From assembly GCA_016713225.1 (NCBI GenBank), contig JADJPO010000011.1, positions 496,001 through 560,000 on the forward strand: a stretch of DNA of 64,000 nt, read 5' to 3'. This document shows positions 1 to 7,815 of this stretch, one piece after another. Under the pieces are notes generated by a model. That model was not told the origin of the DNA, did no database searches, and worked only from the letters and a program-made list of their open reading frames with translations. The translations under genes and the position numbers were made by a program. This DNA comes from Kineosporiaceae bacterium (lineage in GTDB: Bacteria; Actinomycetota; Actinomycetes; Actinomycetales; Kineosporiaceae). Each line of letters starts with the position of its first letter. Positions within the stretch are counted from its first letter, which is position 1.

Positions 1-87
1 CTTACGCCCCGTTGCACCAGGTACTGCCCACCTCGGGCACGGCCAAGACCTGCATGGCGGCGCGCGCGCTCGGGTGAGGTATCCGTT

Positions 88-103
88 GGTCATCGGATGA
101 TCC
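88..103. promoter_or_regulatory. possible GntR/FadR-type operator upstream of the MFS gene
   Basis: An imperfect palindrome with arms TCAT and ATGA around a CGG centre, extended by GG and CC on the outside, lies about 40 bases upstream of the MFS start. Sites of this shape are used by FadR-subfamily GntR regulators, but no regulator gene is next to it here, so the assignment is only a suggestion. The rest of positions 1-143 shows no gene. Confidence 0.25.
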
Positions 104-143
104 GTCCATCATCAGGGCGGTCCATGACGCAGACTCAGGGGTT

Positions 144-1343
144 GTGACCCTTCGTCGTCTGCCCCTGCTCGTCGCCGGACAGGTGCTCGGTGGCATCGGT
201 GTCGCCAGCGGCATCGCCGTCGGTGGCCTGCTCGCCGAGAAGCTGTCGGGATCGGCCTCGTTGGCCGGGCTGGCGCAAACCGCGTCGGTGCTGGGCGGCG
301 CGCTGCTCGCCGTCCCGCTGGCTCATCTGGCCGAACGGCGCGGTCGATCGGCGTCACTGACCCTGGGGTACCTGATCGCCCTGACCGGCGGGGTCGGGGT
401 GATCGCGGCCGCGGTGCTGGGCCTGTTCCCCCTGCTGCTGCTCGCCATGGCGATGTTCGGCGCCGGCACCGCGGTCGGACTGCAGGCACGCTACGCCGCG
501 ATCGACGGCGTCGATGTGCTGCACCGTGGTCGGACGCTGTCACTCGTCGTCTGGGCGACCACCATCGGGTCGGTGCTGGCCCCGAACTTCTCCGGCGTCG
601 GGGGCCGGGTGGGGACCGCGGTCGGCATCCCGGCGCTCGCCGGGCCGTTCCTGTTCTCGCTCATCGCGTTCGGCCTGGCCGGCATGCTCACCGCCGTCCT
701 GCCCGGCGGACGGATCCCGTTGAGCCACAAGAACTCGACCGTGACGATGTCCGATGCCTGGCGCGCGGTGCGGACGCGCCCGGCAGCGATCGCCGGGCTG
801 ACCGCGATGGCCGGGGCCCACGCCGCGATGGTGGGCGTGATGGTGATGACCCCGGTGCACCTCGGCCACGGCGGCGCCACGCTGCAGATCATCGGCGTGG
901 TGATCAGTGTGCACATCGCCGGCATGTACGCCCTGAGCCCGGTCATGGGTGTGTTGACCGACCGCTGGGGTTCGCAGCGCACCATCCTGCTCGGCGTGGG
1001 CATCCTGCTGGCGTCACTGTTCAGTGCTGCGGCCTCGGGCGAACACCAGCACGTCCAGGTGGGGTTGGCGCTGAGCCTGCTGGGGCTGGGCTGGTCGGCT
1101 TGCATGGTGGCCGGGTCGTCGCTGCTGTCGGGCAGCGTGCCGGACGACGTGCGCACCCGGGTGCAGGGCGTCGGTGACCTGGTGATGGGCATGACCGCCG
1201 CCGCGGCCGGTGCGCTCGCCGGCCCGGTACTGGACGCCGCGGGCTACAGCGTGTTGTCGCTGGGCGCCATCGGCTTGCTGGTACCGATCGTGCTGCTGGT
1301 GCTGCGGTCCCTGCTGACCCTCACCCCCACCCCCTCTCGGTGA
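144..1343 (+). CDS. MFS transporter
   Basis: A 399-residue polytopic membrane protein of the major facilitator superfamily with about twelve hydrophobic segments in two halves. The cytoplasmic loop after TM2 carries the MFS signature (AHLAERRGR), and the equivalent loop in the second half reads TDRWGSQRT. The second half begins after a polar linker near residues 195-215. Start is GTG; an upstream ATG at 124 runs into a stop just before it. The substrate cannot be read from sequence; the length and fold resemble drug or small-metabolite exporters. The stop codon TGA lies inside the first copy of the 25-bp repeat at 1336-1360, so the gene ends exactly at that element. Confidence 0.85.
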   Translation: MTLRRLPLLVAGQVLGGIGVASGIAVGGLLAEKLSGSASLAGLAQTASVLGGALLAVPLAHLAERRGRSASLTLGYLIALTGGVGVIAAAVLGLFPLLLLAMAMFGAGTAVGLQARYAAIDGVDVLHRGRTLSLVVWATTIGSVLAPNFSGVGGRVGTAVGIPALAGPFLFSLIAFGLAGMLTAVLPGGRIPLSHKNSTVTMSDAWRAVRTRPAAIAGLTAMAGAHAAMVGVMVMTPVHLGHGGATLQIIGVVISVHIAGMYALSPVMGVLTDRWGSQRTILLGVGILLASLFSAAASGEHQHVQVGLALSLLGLGWSACMVAGSSLLSGSVPDDVRTRVQGVGDLVMGMTAAAAGALAGPVLDAAGYSVLSLGAIGLLVPIVLLVLRSLLTLTPTPSR

Positions 1344-1390
1344 TCATGCAATCCGTGCACAAATCCTCGGTGATCATGCAATCCGTGCAC
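1336..1390 (+). repeat. tandem 25-bp direct repeat, two copies, 30-bp period
   Basis: Two identical 25-base units lie at 1336-1360 and 1366-1390. Each contains CTCGG followed by TGATCATGCAATCCGTGCAC. The unit is bounded by two 6-bp palindromes, TGATCA and GTGCAC. The TGA of the first copy is the stop codon of the MFS gene. A third copy, inverted, is at 62948-62972, again at a gene end. No open reading frame of substance depends on it. Confidence 0.95.
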
Positions 1391-1499
1391 GCTGTCGTTC
1401 GGCGGCGCCGGCGCGACCACGCCGCCGTGCACTGGGCACGTTCGTCGCCGGCCAAGACGCAGCCCGGGTGTTGTCGGTGGTCGGTGGCACGCTGCGCCC

Positions 1500-2618
1500 A
1501 TGACCGCAACGACCATGCTCGCGCTGCTCGCCGGCCTGCTCGGTGGCGCCGTCCTGACCTGGCTGCTCGCCGTGCCGCTGCACCGCGAGCGTCTGGCCCG
1601 CGCACTCGGCGAGAGCGAACTACTGCGCGAACGCATCACCGACCTCGAGGGCGCCGCCTCCCAGGACCGTGAACTGGCCGCCACCCTGGCGCCTCTGGCC
1701 GGCAGCCTCGGCCGGGTCGAACAGCAGGTGCAGGCGTTGGAGCGTGACCGCATCGCCCAGATGTCGACGCTGAGCGAACAACTCGCCCTGGTGCGCACCC
1801 AGACCACGGCCCTGGCCGGGGCGCTGCGCTCGCCGACCTCGCGGGGAGTGTGGGGTGAGGTGCAGCTGCGCCGGGTCGTCGAGCACGCCGGCATGCTGGC
1901 GCGGGTCGACTTCACACCGCAGGCGCACGTTATGTCCCCGAACGGCGGCAGCGTGCGGCCCGACCTGGTGGTGCACCTGCCGGGCGGCAAGAACGTGGTG
2001 GTGGACGCCAAGGCGCCACTGGCCGCGTTCCTGGAGGCCAGCGAGGCCCCACTCGATCATCCGGACGGCGCCGCGCGCCGCGCGCAGGCCGCGACCGCCC
2101 ACGCGAGGGCCTTGCGAGCCCATGTCGAGGCGCTGGCAGCCAAGGAGTACTGGCGTGCCTTCGACCCTTGCCCTGAACTGGTGATTTGTTTCGTCCCCGG
2201 TGAGGCGTTCCTGGCCGAGGCGTGCTCGGCCGACCCCGCCCTGCTGGAGCACGCCATGGCTCGCCGGGTCGTCCTGGCCACACCGACCACCCTGCTGGCC
2301 CTGTTGCGCACCGTGGCCCTGACCTGGCAGACCGAGGCGCTCAGCGGCTCGGCCCGCGAGGTGTTCACCGTGGGCCGTGAGCTCTACGCCCGCCTGGGCA
2401 CCCTGGCCGGTCACACCACCCGGCTCGGCCGCTCCCTCGAACGGGCCGTTGAGGACTACAACGGTCTGGTCGGCACCCTCGAGCGGCGCGTGCTGGTCAG
2501 CGCTCGGCGGCTCAACGACCTCGAGCTCACCGACGACGTGCTGCCCAGTCCGACCCCGCTGCTGGTGACGCGGCGCCCGTTGACAGCCCCGGAGCTGCTC
2601 GACGACGCCGCTGGTTAG
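1500..2618 (+). CDS. rmuC: DNA recombination protein RmuC
   Basis: A 372-residue RmuC family protein. It starts with one hydrophobic segment (about residues 4-26) that would anchor it in the membrane, continues with a coiled-coil stretch (about 30-110), then the RmuC domain beginning with RGVWGEVQLRRVVEHAGM and including VVDAKAPLAAFLEA, a PD-(D/E)XK-like nuclease fold. The family limits inversions and rearrangements at short repeats; its biochemical activity is poorly defined. Shorter than the E. coli protein (about 475 residues), as is usual in actinobacteria. ATG start. argA begins 11 bases after the stop, so the two may be co-transcribed. Confidence 0.9.
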   Translation: MTATTMLALLAGLLGGAVLTWLLAVPLHRERLARALGESELLRERITDLEGAASQDRELAATLAPLAGSLGRVEQQVQALERDRIAQMSTLSEQLALVRTQTTALAGALRSPTSRGVWGEVQLRRVVEHAGMLARVDFTPQAHVMSPNGGSVRPDLVVHLPGGKNVVVDAKAPLAAFLEASEAPLDHPDGAARRAQAATAHARALRAHVEALAAKEYWRAFDPCPELVICFVPGEAFLAEACSADPALLEHAMARRVVLATPTTLLALLRTVALTWQTEALSGSAREVFTVGRELYARLGTLAGHTTRLGRSLERAVEDYNGLVGTLERRVLVSARRLNDLELTDDVLPSPTPLLVTRRPLTAPELLDDAAG

Positions 2619-2629
2619 ACTCGCGCGTC

Positions 2630-4030
2630 GTGGAACAGCCCGTCGCAGTGCCGCCTGACGTCCCGATGCACGAGACGCCTGTCGCCCCCGTGGCGAAGCA
2701 GAGCGGCGAGGAGTTCGTGGCAGCGCTGCGCGGGGCCGCCCCCTATGTGCACGCCCATCACGGACGCACCTTCGTCATCGCCTTCCCCGGTGAGACCTGT
2801 GCCCGGGCGAACTTCGACGAGCTGCTGAGTGACATTGCCCTGCTGTCGAGCCTGGGCGTCAAGCTCGTCCTGGTGCACGGCGCTCGGCCTCAGATCGACA
2901 GCGAGTTGGCGATCCGCAGCCTGACACCGACCTATGCCGGCGACCTGCGGATCACCGATGACGCCGCGATGACCGCGGTCAAGGCCGCCGTCGGGGCACT
3001 CCGAATGGACATCGAGGCCGCGCTGTCGAGCAGCCTGGCCAACACACCCATGGGTGGTGCCCGGATCAAGGTCGTCGGCGGCACCTGGGTGACCGCCCGC
3101 CCGGTCGGCGTGCGCGACGGCGTCGACCATCTGCTCACCGGTCAGGTGCGGCGGGTCGACATCGAGGCCATTCGTGAGGTGTTGGCCGCCGAACGGATCG
3201 CCCTGCTCTCCCCCGTGGGGTACAGCCCGACCGGCGAGGCGTTCAACCTGCGCAATGCCGACGTGGCCGAGGCGGTGGCGATCGGGCTGGGTGCCGACAA
3301 ATTGGTGTTCGTGCTCGAGTCCGATCCGTCCACCTGGGCCATCGCCTCCTCGGCCGGCGACGCCGGGCACCTGCTGCTCGGTGAGGCCGAGCGTTCCCTG
3401 GCCGGCCGGCCGGTGATGGACCAGCTCTCCGCCGAGGACCGCAATTGCGTGCGGGCCGGGCTGGCCGCCGGACGCTCGGGCGTCAAGCGCGTCCACCTGG
3501 TCGGTGCCGGCACGGACGGCGCATTGTTGCGCGAGCTCTACACCCGGGACGGCGCCGGGCTGATGCTCTACGCCGACACCGACTACGAGGCCACCCGGCA
3601 GGCCACCATCGAGGACGTCGCCGGCATCCAAGCCCTGATCAAACCGCTGGAGTCGGCGGGCATCCTGGTGCCGCGATCGCGCGAACAACTCGAACTCGAC
3701 ATCGACACCTTCTCGGTGCTGGTGCGCGACGGCACCGTGATCGCCTGCCACGCCCTGATCGAGTACCCGGACGACGATGCCGCCGAATTCGCCTGTGTCG
3801 CAGTGCATCCGCAGTACCGCGGTGGGCATCGCGCCCGCAGCCTGCTGTTGCGAGCCGAGGTGACCGCCCGGCGGCGAGGAATCTCGCGGTTGTTCGTGCT
3901 GACCACCCGGACGACGCACTGGTTCGTCGAGCACGGGTTCGTCGCGGGTGGGCCGGAGGATCTGCCGGGGACTCGGCAGGCGGCCTATGACGCGCGGCGG
4001 AATTCGCATGTGTTGGTGAAGGCGTTGTAA
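2630..4030 (+). CDS. argA: amino-acid N-acetyltransferase (two-domain ArgA, N-acetylglutamate synthase)
   Basis: A 466-residue protein with an amino-acid-kinase fold (about residues 30-310; nucleotide-binding-like GVKLVLVHGARPQIDSEL, then GGARIKVVGGTWV) fused to a C-terminal GNAT acetyltransferase domain (about 320-466; acetyl-CoA loop VHPQYRGGHRARSLLL). This is the E. coli-type layout that makes N-acetylglutamate from glutamate and acetyl-CoA, the first step of arginine synthesis, with the kinase-like domain binding the arginine feedback inhibitor. Most actinobacteria use a short one-domain ArgA or ArgJ, so this layout is unusual. Start GTG at 2630; an internal ATG at 2666 is an alternative. 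No other arg genes are near. Confidence 0.9.
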   Translation: MEQPVAVPPDVPMHETPVAPVAKQSGEEFVAALRGAAPYVHAHHGRTFVIAFPGETCARANFDELLSDIALLSSLGVKLVLVHGARPQIDSELAIRSLTPTYAGDLRITDDAAMTAVKAAVGALRMDIEAALSSSLANTPMGGARIKVVGGTWVTARPVGVRDGVDHLLTGQVRRVDIEAIREVLAAERIALLSPVGYSPTGEAFNLRNADVAEAVAIGLGADKLVFVLESDPSTWAIASSAGDAGHLLLGEAERSLAGRPVMDQLSAEDRNCVRAGLAAGRSGVKRVHLVGAGTDGALLRELYTRDGAGLMLYADTDYEATRQATIEDVAGIQALIKPLESAGILVPRSREQLELDIDTFSVLVRDGTVIACHALIEYPDDDAAEFACVAVHPQYRGGHRARSLLLRAEVTARRRGISRLFVLTTRTTHWFVEHGFVAGGPEDLPGTRQAAYDARRNSHVLVKAL

Positions 4031-4052
4031 CGCTTGGTTTGTTCGTGGTTCC

Positions 4053-4157
4053 GGGTGGGGGTGGGTGGGGTTGTCGCGCGCGGCGATCCATCCGCGCTCG
4101 CAGGCTCGCGCTCCCGCCAGGCCCAGCCAGCCCGCGACACCCCACCCACCCCCACCC
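4053..4157. repeat. long inverted repeat (G/C-rich hairpin) downstream of argA
   Basis: The left arm 4053-4078 (GGGTGGGGGTGGGTGGGG, then TTGTCGCG) and right arm 4133-4157 are near-perfect reverse complements over about 25 bases, with a roughly 55-base centre. It begins 22 bases after the argA stop. It could fold into a very stable hairpin and may act in termination or RNA protection; it lacks a T-tract. The left arm is also a run of G-tracts on the plus strand. Confidence 0.7.
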
Positions 4158-4267
4158 TCTACGCCACCCCACCATGTGCTTGGGTTGGCGTGAAAACCAT
4201 TGTGGGGTAGACGAATTCGACGTCTTACCCAATGGCGTTCGAACGGGTGTTCCAGTAGAAGCGGTGC

Positions 4268-4474
4268 ATGTTCAGGCCCGACCTGTTGCACGACGCGGAC
4301 GCTGAGGTGGCTCGGCTCAGCGCCGAGGTCGACGCGTTACGCGGCGAGGTCGAGGCACTGCGCGCGGAGAACTCGGTGCAGCGTGAGCAGCTGGCCGGGC
4401 ACTCCCCCAGCCAACCTCGACGCGCCCTCGAGCCCCGCTCATGCTCCCCAGGTGAGGGGTTCATGCTCCGCTGA
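4268..4474 (+). CDS. small hypothetical protein, coiled-coil; possible gene remnant
   Basis: A 68-residue reading frame, not recognised. Residues 9-45 (starting HDADAEVARLSAEVDALRGE) form regular heptads with Leu/Val at a and d positions, which is unlikely by chance and argues that this was or is coding. The last twenty residues are made by the inverted repeats at 4437-4527 and look like read-through into non-coding DNA. No good ribosome binding site is visible. It could be a genuine small protein, the start of a decayed larger gene, or chance. It is the only candidate gene in the 526-base gap 4031-4556; the rest of the gap is the two hairpin structures. Confidence 0.3.
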   Translation: MFRPDLLHDADAEVARLSAEVDALRGEVEALRAENSVQREQLAGHSPSQPRRALEPRSCSPGEGFMLR

Positions 4475-4527
4475 GAACGCCCTGAGAGGGCCTCGGGGGA
4501 GCATGAGCAGTCACCCGCGGAGCATGA
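4437..4527. terminator. duplicated inverted repeats, probable bidirectional terminator
   Basis: Two left arms, 4437-4449 (GCTCATGCTCCCC) and 4461-4471 (TCATGCTCCGC), are matched by two right arms, 4496-4508 and 4517-4527, in the same order. A small hairpin GCCCT-GAG-AGGGC sits in the middle (4479-4491). All four arms share the core TCATGCTCC, so alternative pairings are possible. It stands between the plus-strand argA side and the 3' end of ispH, where a shared terminator would be expected. There is no T-tract. Confidence 0.55.
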
Positions 4528-4556
4528 GCAGGTTGGGGTGGGGTTACGGGTGGGGA

Positions 4557-5561
4557 TTACGGGGCGGAGCGCTTGAGGTCTCGGCGCAGTTCGTGGGGCA
4601 GGGAGAACAGCAGGTCCTCCTCGGCGGTCCGGACCTCCTGCACCTCGCCGTAACCTCGCTCGGCCAGCCAGTCCAACACGCCCTGAACCAGCACCTCGGG
4701 TACCGACGCTCCCGACGTCAGCCCCACAGCGGTCACGTCGTCCGACAGCCAGGCCTCGTCGAGTTCGGCGGCCCAGTCGACCCGGTGCGCCGCGCGCGCA
4801 CCGTGCTCCAGCGCCACCTCGACCAGGCGCACCGAGTTCGACGAGTTGCTCGACCCGACCACGATCACCAGGTCGCACTCCGGGGCGATCTTCTTCACCG
4901 CCACCTGACGGTTCTGCGTCGCATAGCAAATGTCGTCACTCGGTGGGTCGGCCAGCTGCGGGAACCGCTCGCGCAGCCGGCGCACCGTCTCCATCGTCTC
5001 GTCCACCGACAGCGTGGTCTGGCTCAGCCACACCACCCTGGCGGGGTCGCGCACCGTCACCGACGCGACGTCGTCCGGGCCGTTGACCACTTGGATGTGC
5101 TGCGGCGCCTCGCCCGCGGTGCCCTCGACCTCCTCGTGACCGGTGTGCCCGACCAGCAGGATGTCGTAGTCCTCCCGCGCGAACCGGATCGCCTCCTTGT
5201 GCACCTTGGTCACCAGCGGACACGTCGCATCGATGGTCCGCAACCCCCGCTCCGCGGCCTGCTGGTGCACCACCGGCGCCACCCCGTGCGCCGAGAACAC
5301 CACCAGCGCTCCCTCGGGCACGGCGTCGGTCTCGTCGACGAACACCGCACCGCGCTGCTCGAGCGTGGCCACCACGTGCCGGTTGTGCACGATCTGCTTG
5401 CGCACGTACACGGGCGCGCCGTACAGGTCGAGGGCCTTCTCCACCGCCTCCACGGCCCGGTCGACCCCGGCGCAGTAGCCCCGCGGCGCAGCCAGCAATA
5501 CCCGTCGTGCTGTCTCGACCTGTTCCGTCTCGACCTGTCCTGTCTCGCTCACGCCGGTCAT
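4557..5561 (-). CDS. ispH: 4-hydroxy-3-methylbut-2-enyl diphosphate reductase IspH
   Basis: A 334-residue IspH (LytB) protein, the last enzyme of the MEP pathway: it reduces HMBPP to IPP and DMAPP with a [4Fe-4S] cluster. Cluster cysteines are seen in [14 protein letters not shown], in [11 protein letters not shown], and in the conserved [10 protein letters not shown] region; other family motifs are [20 protein letters not shown] and VGSSNSSNS. The ATG at 5561 is chosen because the frame open further upstream would overlap the start of divergent xseA; the products otherwise start 30 bases apart. Essential in organisms lacking mevalonate synthesis, which includes most actinobacteria. Confidence 0.95.
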   Translation of the reverse strand: MTGVSETGQVETEQVETARRVLLAAPRGYCAGVDRAVEAVEKALDLYGAPVYVRKQIVHNRHVVATLEQRGAVFVDETDAVPEGALVVFSAHGVAPVVHQQAAERGLRTIDATCPLVTKVHKEAIRFAREDYDILLVGHTGHEEVEGTAGEAPQHIQVVNGPDDVASVTVRDPARVVWLSQTTLSVDETMETVRRLRERFPQLADPPSDDICYATQNRQVAVKKIAPECDLVIVVGSSNSSNSVRLVEVALEHGARAAHRVDWAAELDEAWLSDDVTAVGLTSGASVPEVLVQGVLDWLAERGYGEVQEVRTAEEDLLFSLPHELRRDLKRSAP

Positions 5562-5590
5562 CGTAGGCAGGCCTGCGTAGTGTTGGCCCG

Positions 5591-6871
5591 GTGAGTCCAC
5601 GGGACATCCCCACCACGGCGGGCGCCACCACCCCCGACAAACCCTGGCCGGTGCGCCTGCTGACCTCCAAACTCACCGAGTACCTCGCCAAGGCACCCGC
5701 GGTCTGGCTCGAGGGCCAGGTGGTGCAGCTCACCCGCCGCCCGGGTCAGGGCACCGTCTACCTCACCCTGCGCGACACCGACGTCGACCTCTCGTTCTCG
5801 GTCACCCTGGCCGCCCGCGTCCTCGACGCGTTGCCCACCCCGCTGCACGACGGCAGCCACGTCGTGCTGCACGCCCGGCCGCAACTCTTCCCCCGACGCG
5901 GCTCGCTCAGCCTGGCCGCCGACGACCTGCGCCCGGTCGGCGTCGGCGAACTGCTCGCCCGCATCGAGCACTTGCGCCGCATGCTCACCGCCGAGGGCTT
6001 GTTCGCCGCCGACCGCAAGCGCCCCCTGCCCTTCCTGCCGCACACCATCGGCCTGATCTGCGGCCGGGCCAGCGCCGCGGAGAAGGACGTCGTCGACAAC
6101 GCCCGCCGTCGCTGGCCCGAGGTCGGCTTCGACATCCGCGCGGTCGCCGTCCAGGGACCCAACGCCGTCCCCGACGTGCTCACGGCCCTGGCCGCCCTGG
6201 ACGCCGAACCCACCGTCGAGGTGATCGTGATCGCCCGCGGCGGCGGCTCGCTCGAGGACCTGCTGCCGTTCAGCAACGAGACCCTGCTGCGCGCCGTGGC
6301 CGACTGCCGCACCCCGGTGGTCAGCGCCATCGGCCACGAGGTCGACTCCCCGTTGCTCGACCTGGTCGCCGACGTGCGCGCCTCCACCCCCACCGACGCC
6401 GCGCGCCGCGTCGTCCCGGACGTCGCCGAAGAACGCGCCGGCATCGCCGCCGCCCGCGCCCGCGCCCGCGCCGCGGTCTCGGCCCGCATCGAGCGCGAAC
6501 ACCACCTGATCGCCGACCTCCGCCGCCGACCGGTGCTGGCCGACCCCACACGACTGATCGCCCCGCACGCCGCCGAGATCGACACCGCCCGCCGGCGCGC
6601 CCGCAGTGCCCTCGCGACCCGGCTCGATCGAGGCGCGGACGACGTCACCCACCTGCGTTCACGGGTCGCCGCGCTCTCACCGGCGGCCACCCTCGCCCGC
6701 GGCTACGCCGTGGTGCAACGCACCGACGGCGCCGTGGTCCGCGGGGCGCACGAACTCAGCGCGGGCGACGCGGTACGGATCCGCCTCGCCGAGGGCCGGC
6801 TCGACGCCCAGGTCACCGCGACCCTCACCGGGACCATCACCGAGACCATCACCGAGACACCGCCCGGCTGA
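5591..6871 (+). CDS. xseA: exodeoxyribonuclease VII large subunit
   Basis: A 426-residue XseA. An N-terminal OB-fold (about residues 20-120; [24 protein letters not shown]) binds single-stranded DNA. The catalytic domain (about 140-320) carries the [18 protein letters not shown] and [17 protein letters not shown] motifs and [23 protein letters not shown] helical arm rich in Ala/Arg (about 285-350) should bind XseB, and the C-terminal domain contains [17 protein letters not shown]. With XseB it degrades single-stranded DNA from both ends. GTG start. xseB follows after a 95-base spacer occupied by a tandem repeat. Confidence 0.95.
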   Translation: MSPRDIPTTAGATTPDKPWPVRLLTSKLTEYLAKAPAVWLEGQVVQLTRRPGQGTVYLTLRDTDVDLSFSVTLAARVLDALPTPLHDGSHVVLHARPQLFPRRGSLSLAADDLRPVGVGELLARIEHLRRMLTAEGLFAADRKRPLPFLPHTIGLICGRASAAEKDVVDNARRRWPEVGFDIRAVAVQGPNAVPDVLTALAALDAEPTVEVIVIARGGGSLEDLLPFSNETLLRAVADCRTPVVSAIGHEVDSPLLDLVADVRASTPTDAARRVVPDVAEERAGIAAARARARAAVSARIEREHHLIADLRRRPVLADPTRLIAPHAAEIDTARRRARSALATRLDRGADDVTHLRSRVAALSPAATLARGYAVVQRTDGAVVRGAHELSAGDAVRIRLAEGRLDAQVTATLTGTITETITETPPG

Positions 6872-6886
6872 TCGATCCGCGCCGAC

Positions 6887-6955
6887 CCTTTCCGTGCCGG
6901 CCCTTTCCGTGCCGCACCATTCCGTGCCGCACCATTCCGTGCCGCACCATTCCGT
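6887..6955 (+). repeat. 15-bp tandem repeat between xseA and xseB
   Basis: Four full units of 15 bases (consensus TCCGTGCCGCACCAT, first unit diverged) start at 6891, 6906, 6921 and 6936, with a fifth partial start at 6951. Units two to four are identical. The array fills most of the 95 bases between xseA and the GTG of xseB and could change length by slippage. Confidence 0.95.
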
Positions 6956-6966
6956 ACAGTGGCGCC

Positions 6967-7227
6967 GTGGCCGCCAAGAAGACAGCACCCTCGCCGAGCA
7001 GCGCGGCATCCGACCCGAACGCCGACGTCGCCGACCTGGGCTACGAACAGGCCCGCGACGCCCTGGTCGACATCGTGCGCCGACTCGAGAACGGCGGCGC
7101 CAGCCTCGAGGAGTCCCTCGCGCTGTGGGAACGCGGCGAGGCCCTGGCCACCCGGTGCGAGCAGTGGCTGGACGGCGCCCGCGCCCGACTCGACGCCGTC
7201 CGGCCGGGCGACCTCGACGAGACCTGA
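6967..7227 (+). CDS. xseB: exodeoxyribonuclease VII small subunit
   Basis: An 86-residue XseB. After about 22 low-complexity residues comes the family core [20 protein letters not shown] followed by [18 protein letters not shown], two helices that bind the long arm of XseA. It has no activity alone and completes the exonuclease VII holoenzyme. Start GTG at 6967. The N-terminal extension is longer than in the E. coli protein (80 residues overall) but normal for actinobacteria. Cotranscription with xseA is likely despite the repeat-filled spacer. Confidence 0.93.
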   Translation: MAAKKTAPSPSSAASDPNADVADLGYEQARDALVDIVRRLENGGASLEESLALWERGEALATRCEQWLDGARARLDAVRPGDLDET

Positions 7228-7250
7228 CGTGCCCCGACGAGATCTGACGC

Positions 7251-7805
7251 TCAGCTCTGAACCTGGCGCAACACCTGCTGCAACGCCGTGATCGCCTCGG
7301 TCAGGGACGCCGGCACGGTGGTGTCGTAGGCGACCACCGTCGCGCCCTGATACCCGATGGTGTAGATCTGCAGGTCGGCCCCCGCACCGGGCGGATAGGT
7401 GTGATCGCCACCGAACAGACCCGATCCCTCGAGAGCCCGGCGAATCGCTGCCAGTTGCTCGGCCTCGACCCGCCCCACGCTCCGCCGGCCGCTCACGGTC
7501 GCGGACGCCGCGCCGTCCGGCTCGATCGTCAGCTCGCGCAGCTGACCACTGAACCCGCCCTCGACCTTGAACGTGATCACGTTGTGCTCCGTCTCGTGAG
7601 AGTCACCCGCTGTCGTCGGCCGAGCGGCACTGGGCGGCAGGATCGATGTCGGGGTCGGGGTGGAGGTCCGGACCGGCCCCGAAGCGACGGACACCGAAAC
7701 GCTCACCCCGGTGGACGGTACCGTCGCGGGCGCAGCGGCACCGCCGCAGCCACCCACACACACGGTGGCCGCGGCGATCACCAGTACGCGCTGCGCGGTT
7801 CTCAT
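7251..7805 (-). CDS. emfourin-like protease-inhibitor domain lipoprotein
   Basis: A 184-residue predicted lipoprotein: short basic start, hydrophobic stretch and lipobox VGGC at about residues 17-20, then a Ser/Thr/Val/Pro-rich linker (about 21-70) and a globular domain (about 75-184; ITFKVEGGFSGQLRELTIEP, then GADLQIYTIGYQGATVVAYD). The domain resembles emfourin, the inhibitor encoded beside protealysin-type M4 proteases, and this gene does follow an M4 protease gene after 10 bases. The known emfourins are small soluble proteins, so the lipoprotein version is unusual. An inhibitor role is inference from family and context. Confidence 0.7.
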   Translation of the reverse strand: MRTAQRVLVIAAATVCVGGCGGAAAPATVPSTGVSVSVSVASGPVRTSTPTPTSILPPSAARPTTAGDSHETEHNVITFKVEGGFSGQLRELTIEPDGAASATVSGRRSVGRVEAEQLAAIRRALEGSGLFGGDHTYPPGAGADLQIYTIGYQGATVVAYDTTVPASLTEAITALQQVLRQVQS

Positions 7806-7815
7806 CCGGTGCAGG

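Noticed and set aside
6887..6955. Possible CRISPR array
   Set aside because: The repeats are 15 bp, directly adjacent, and without spacers; no cas genes in the window.
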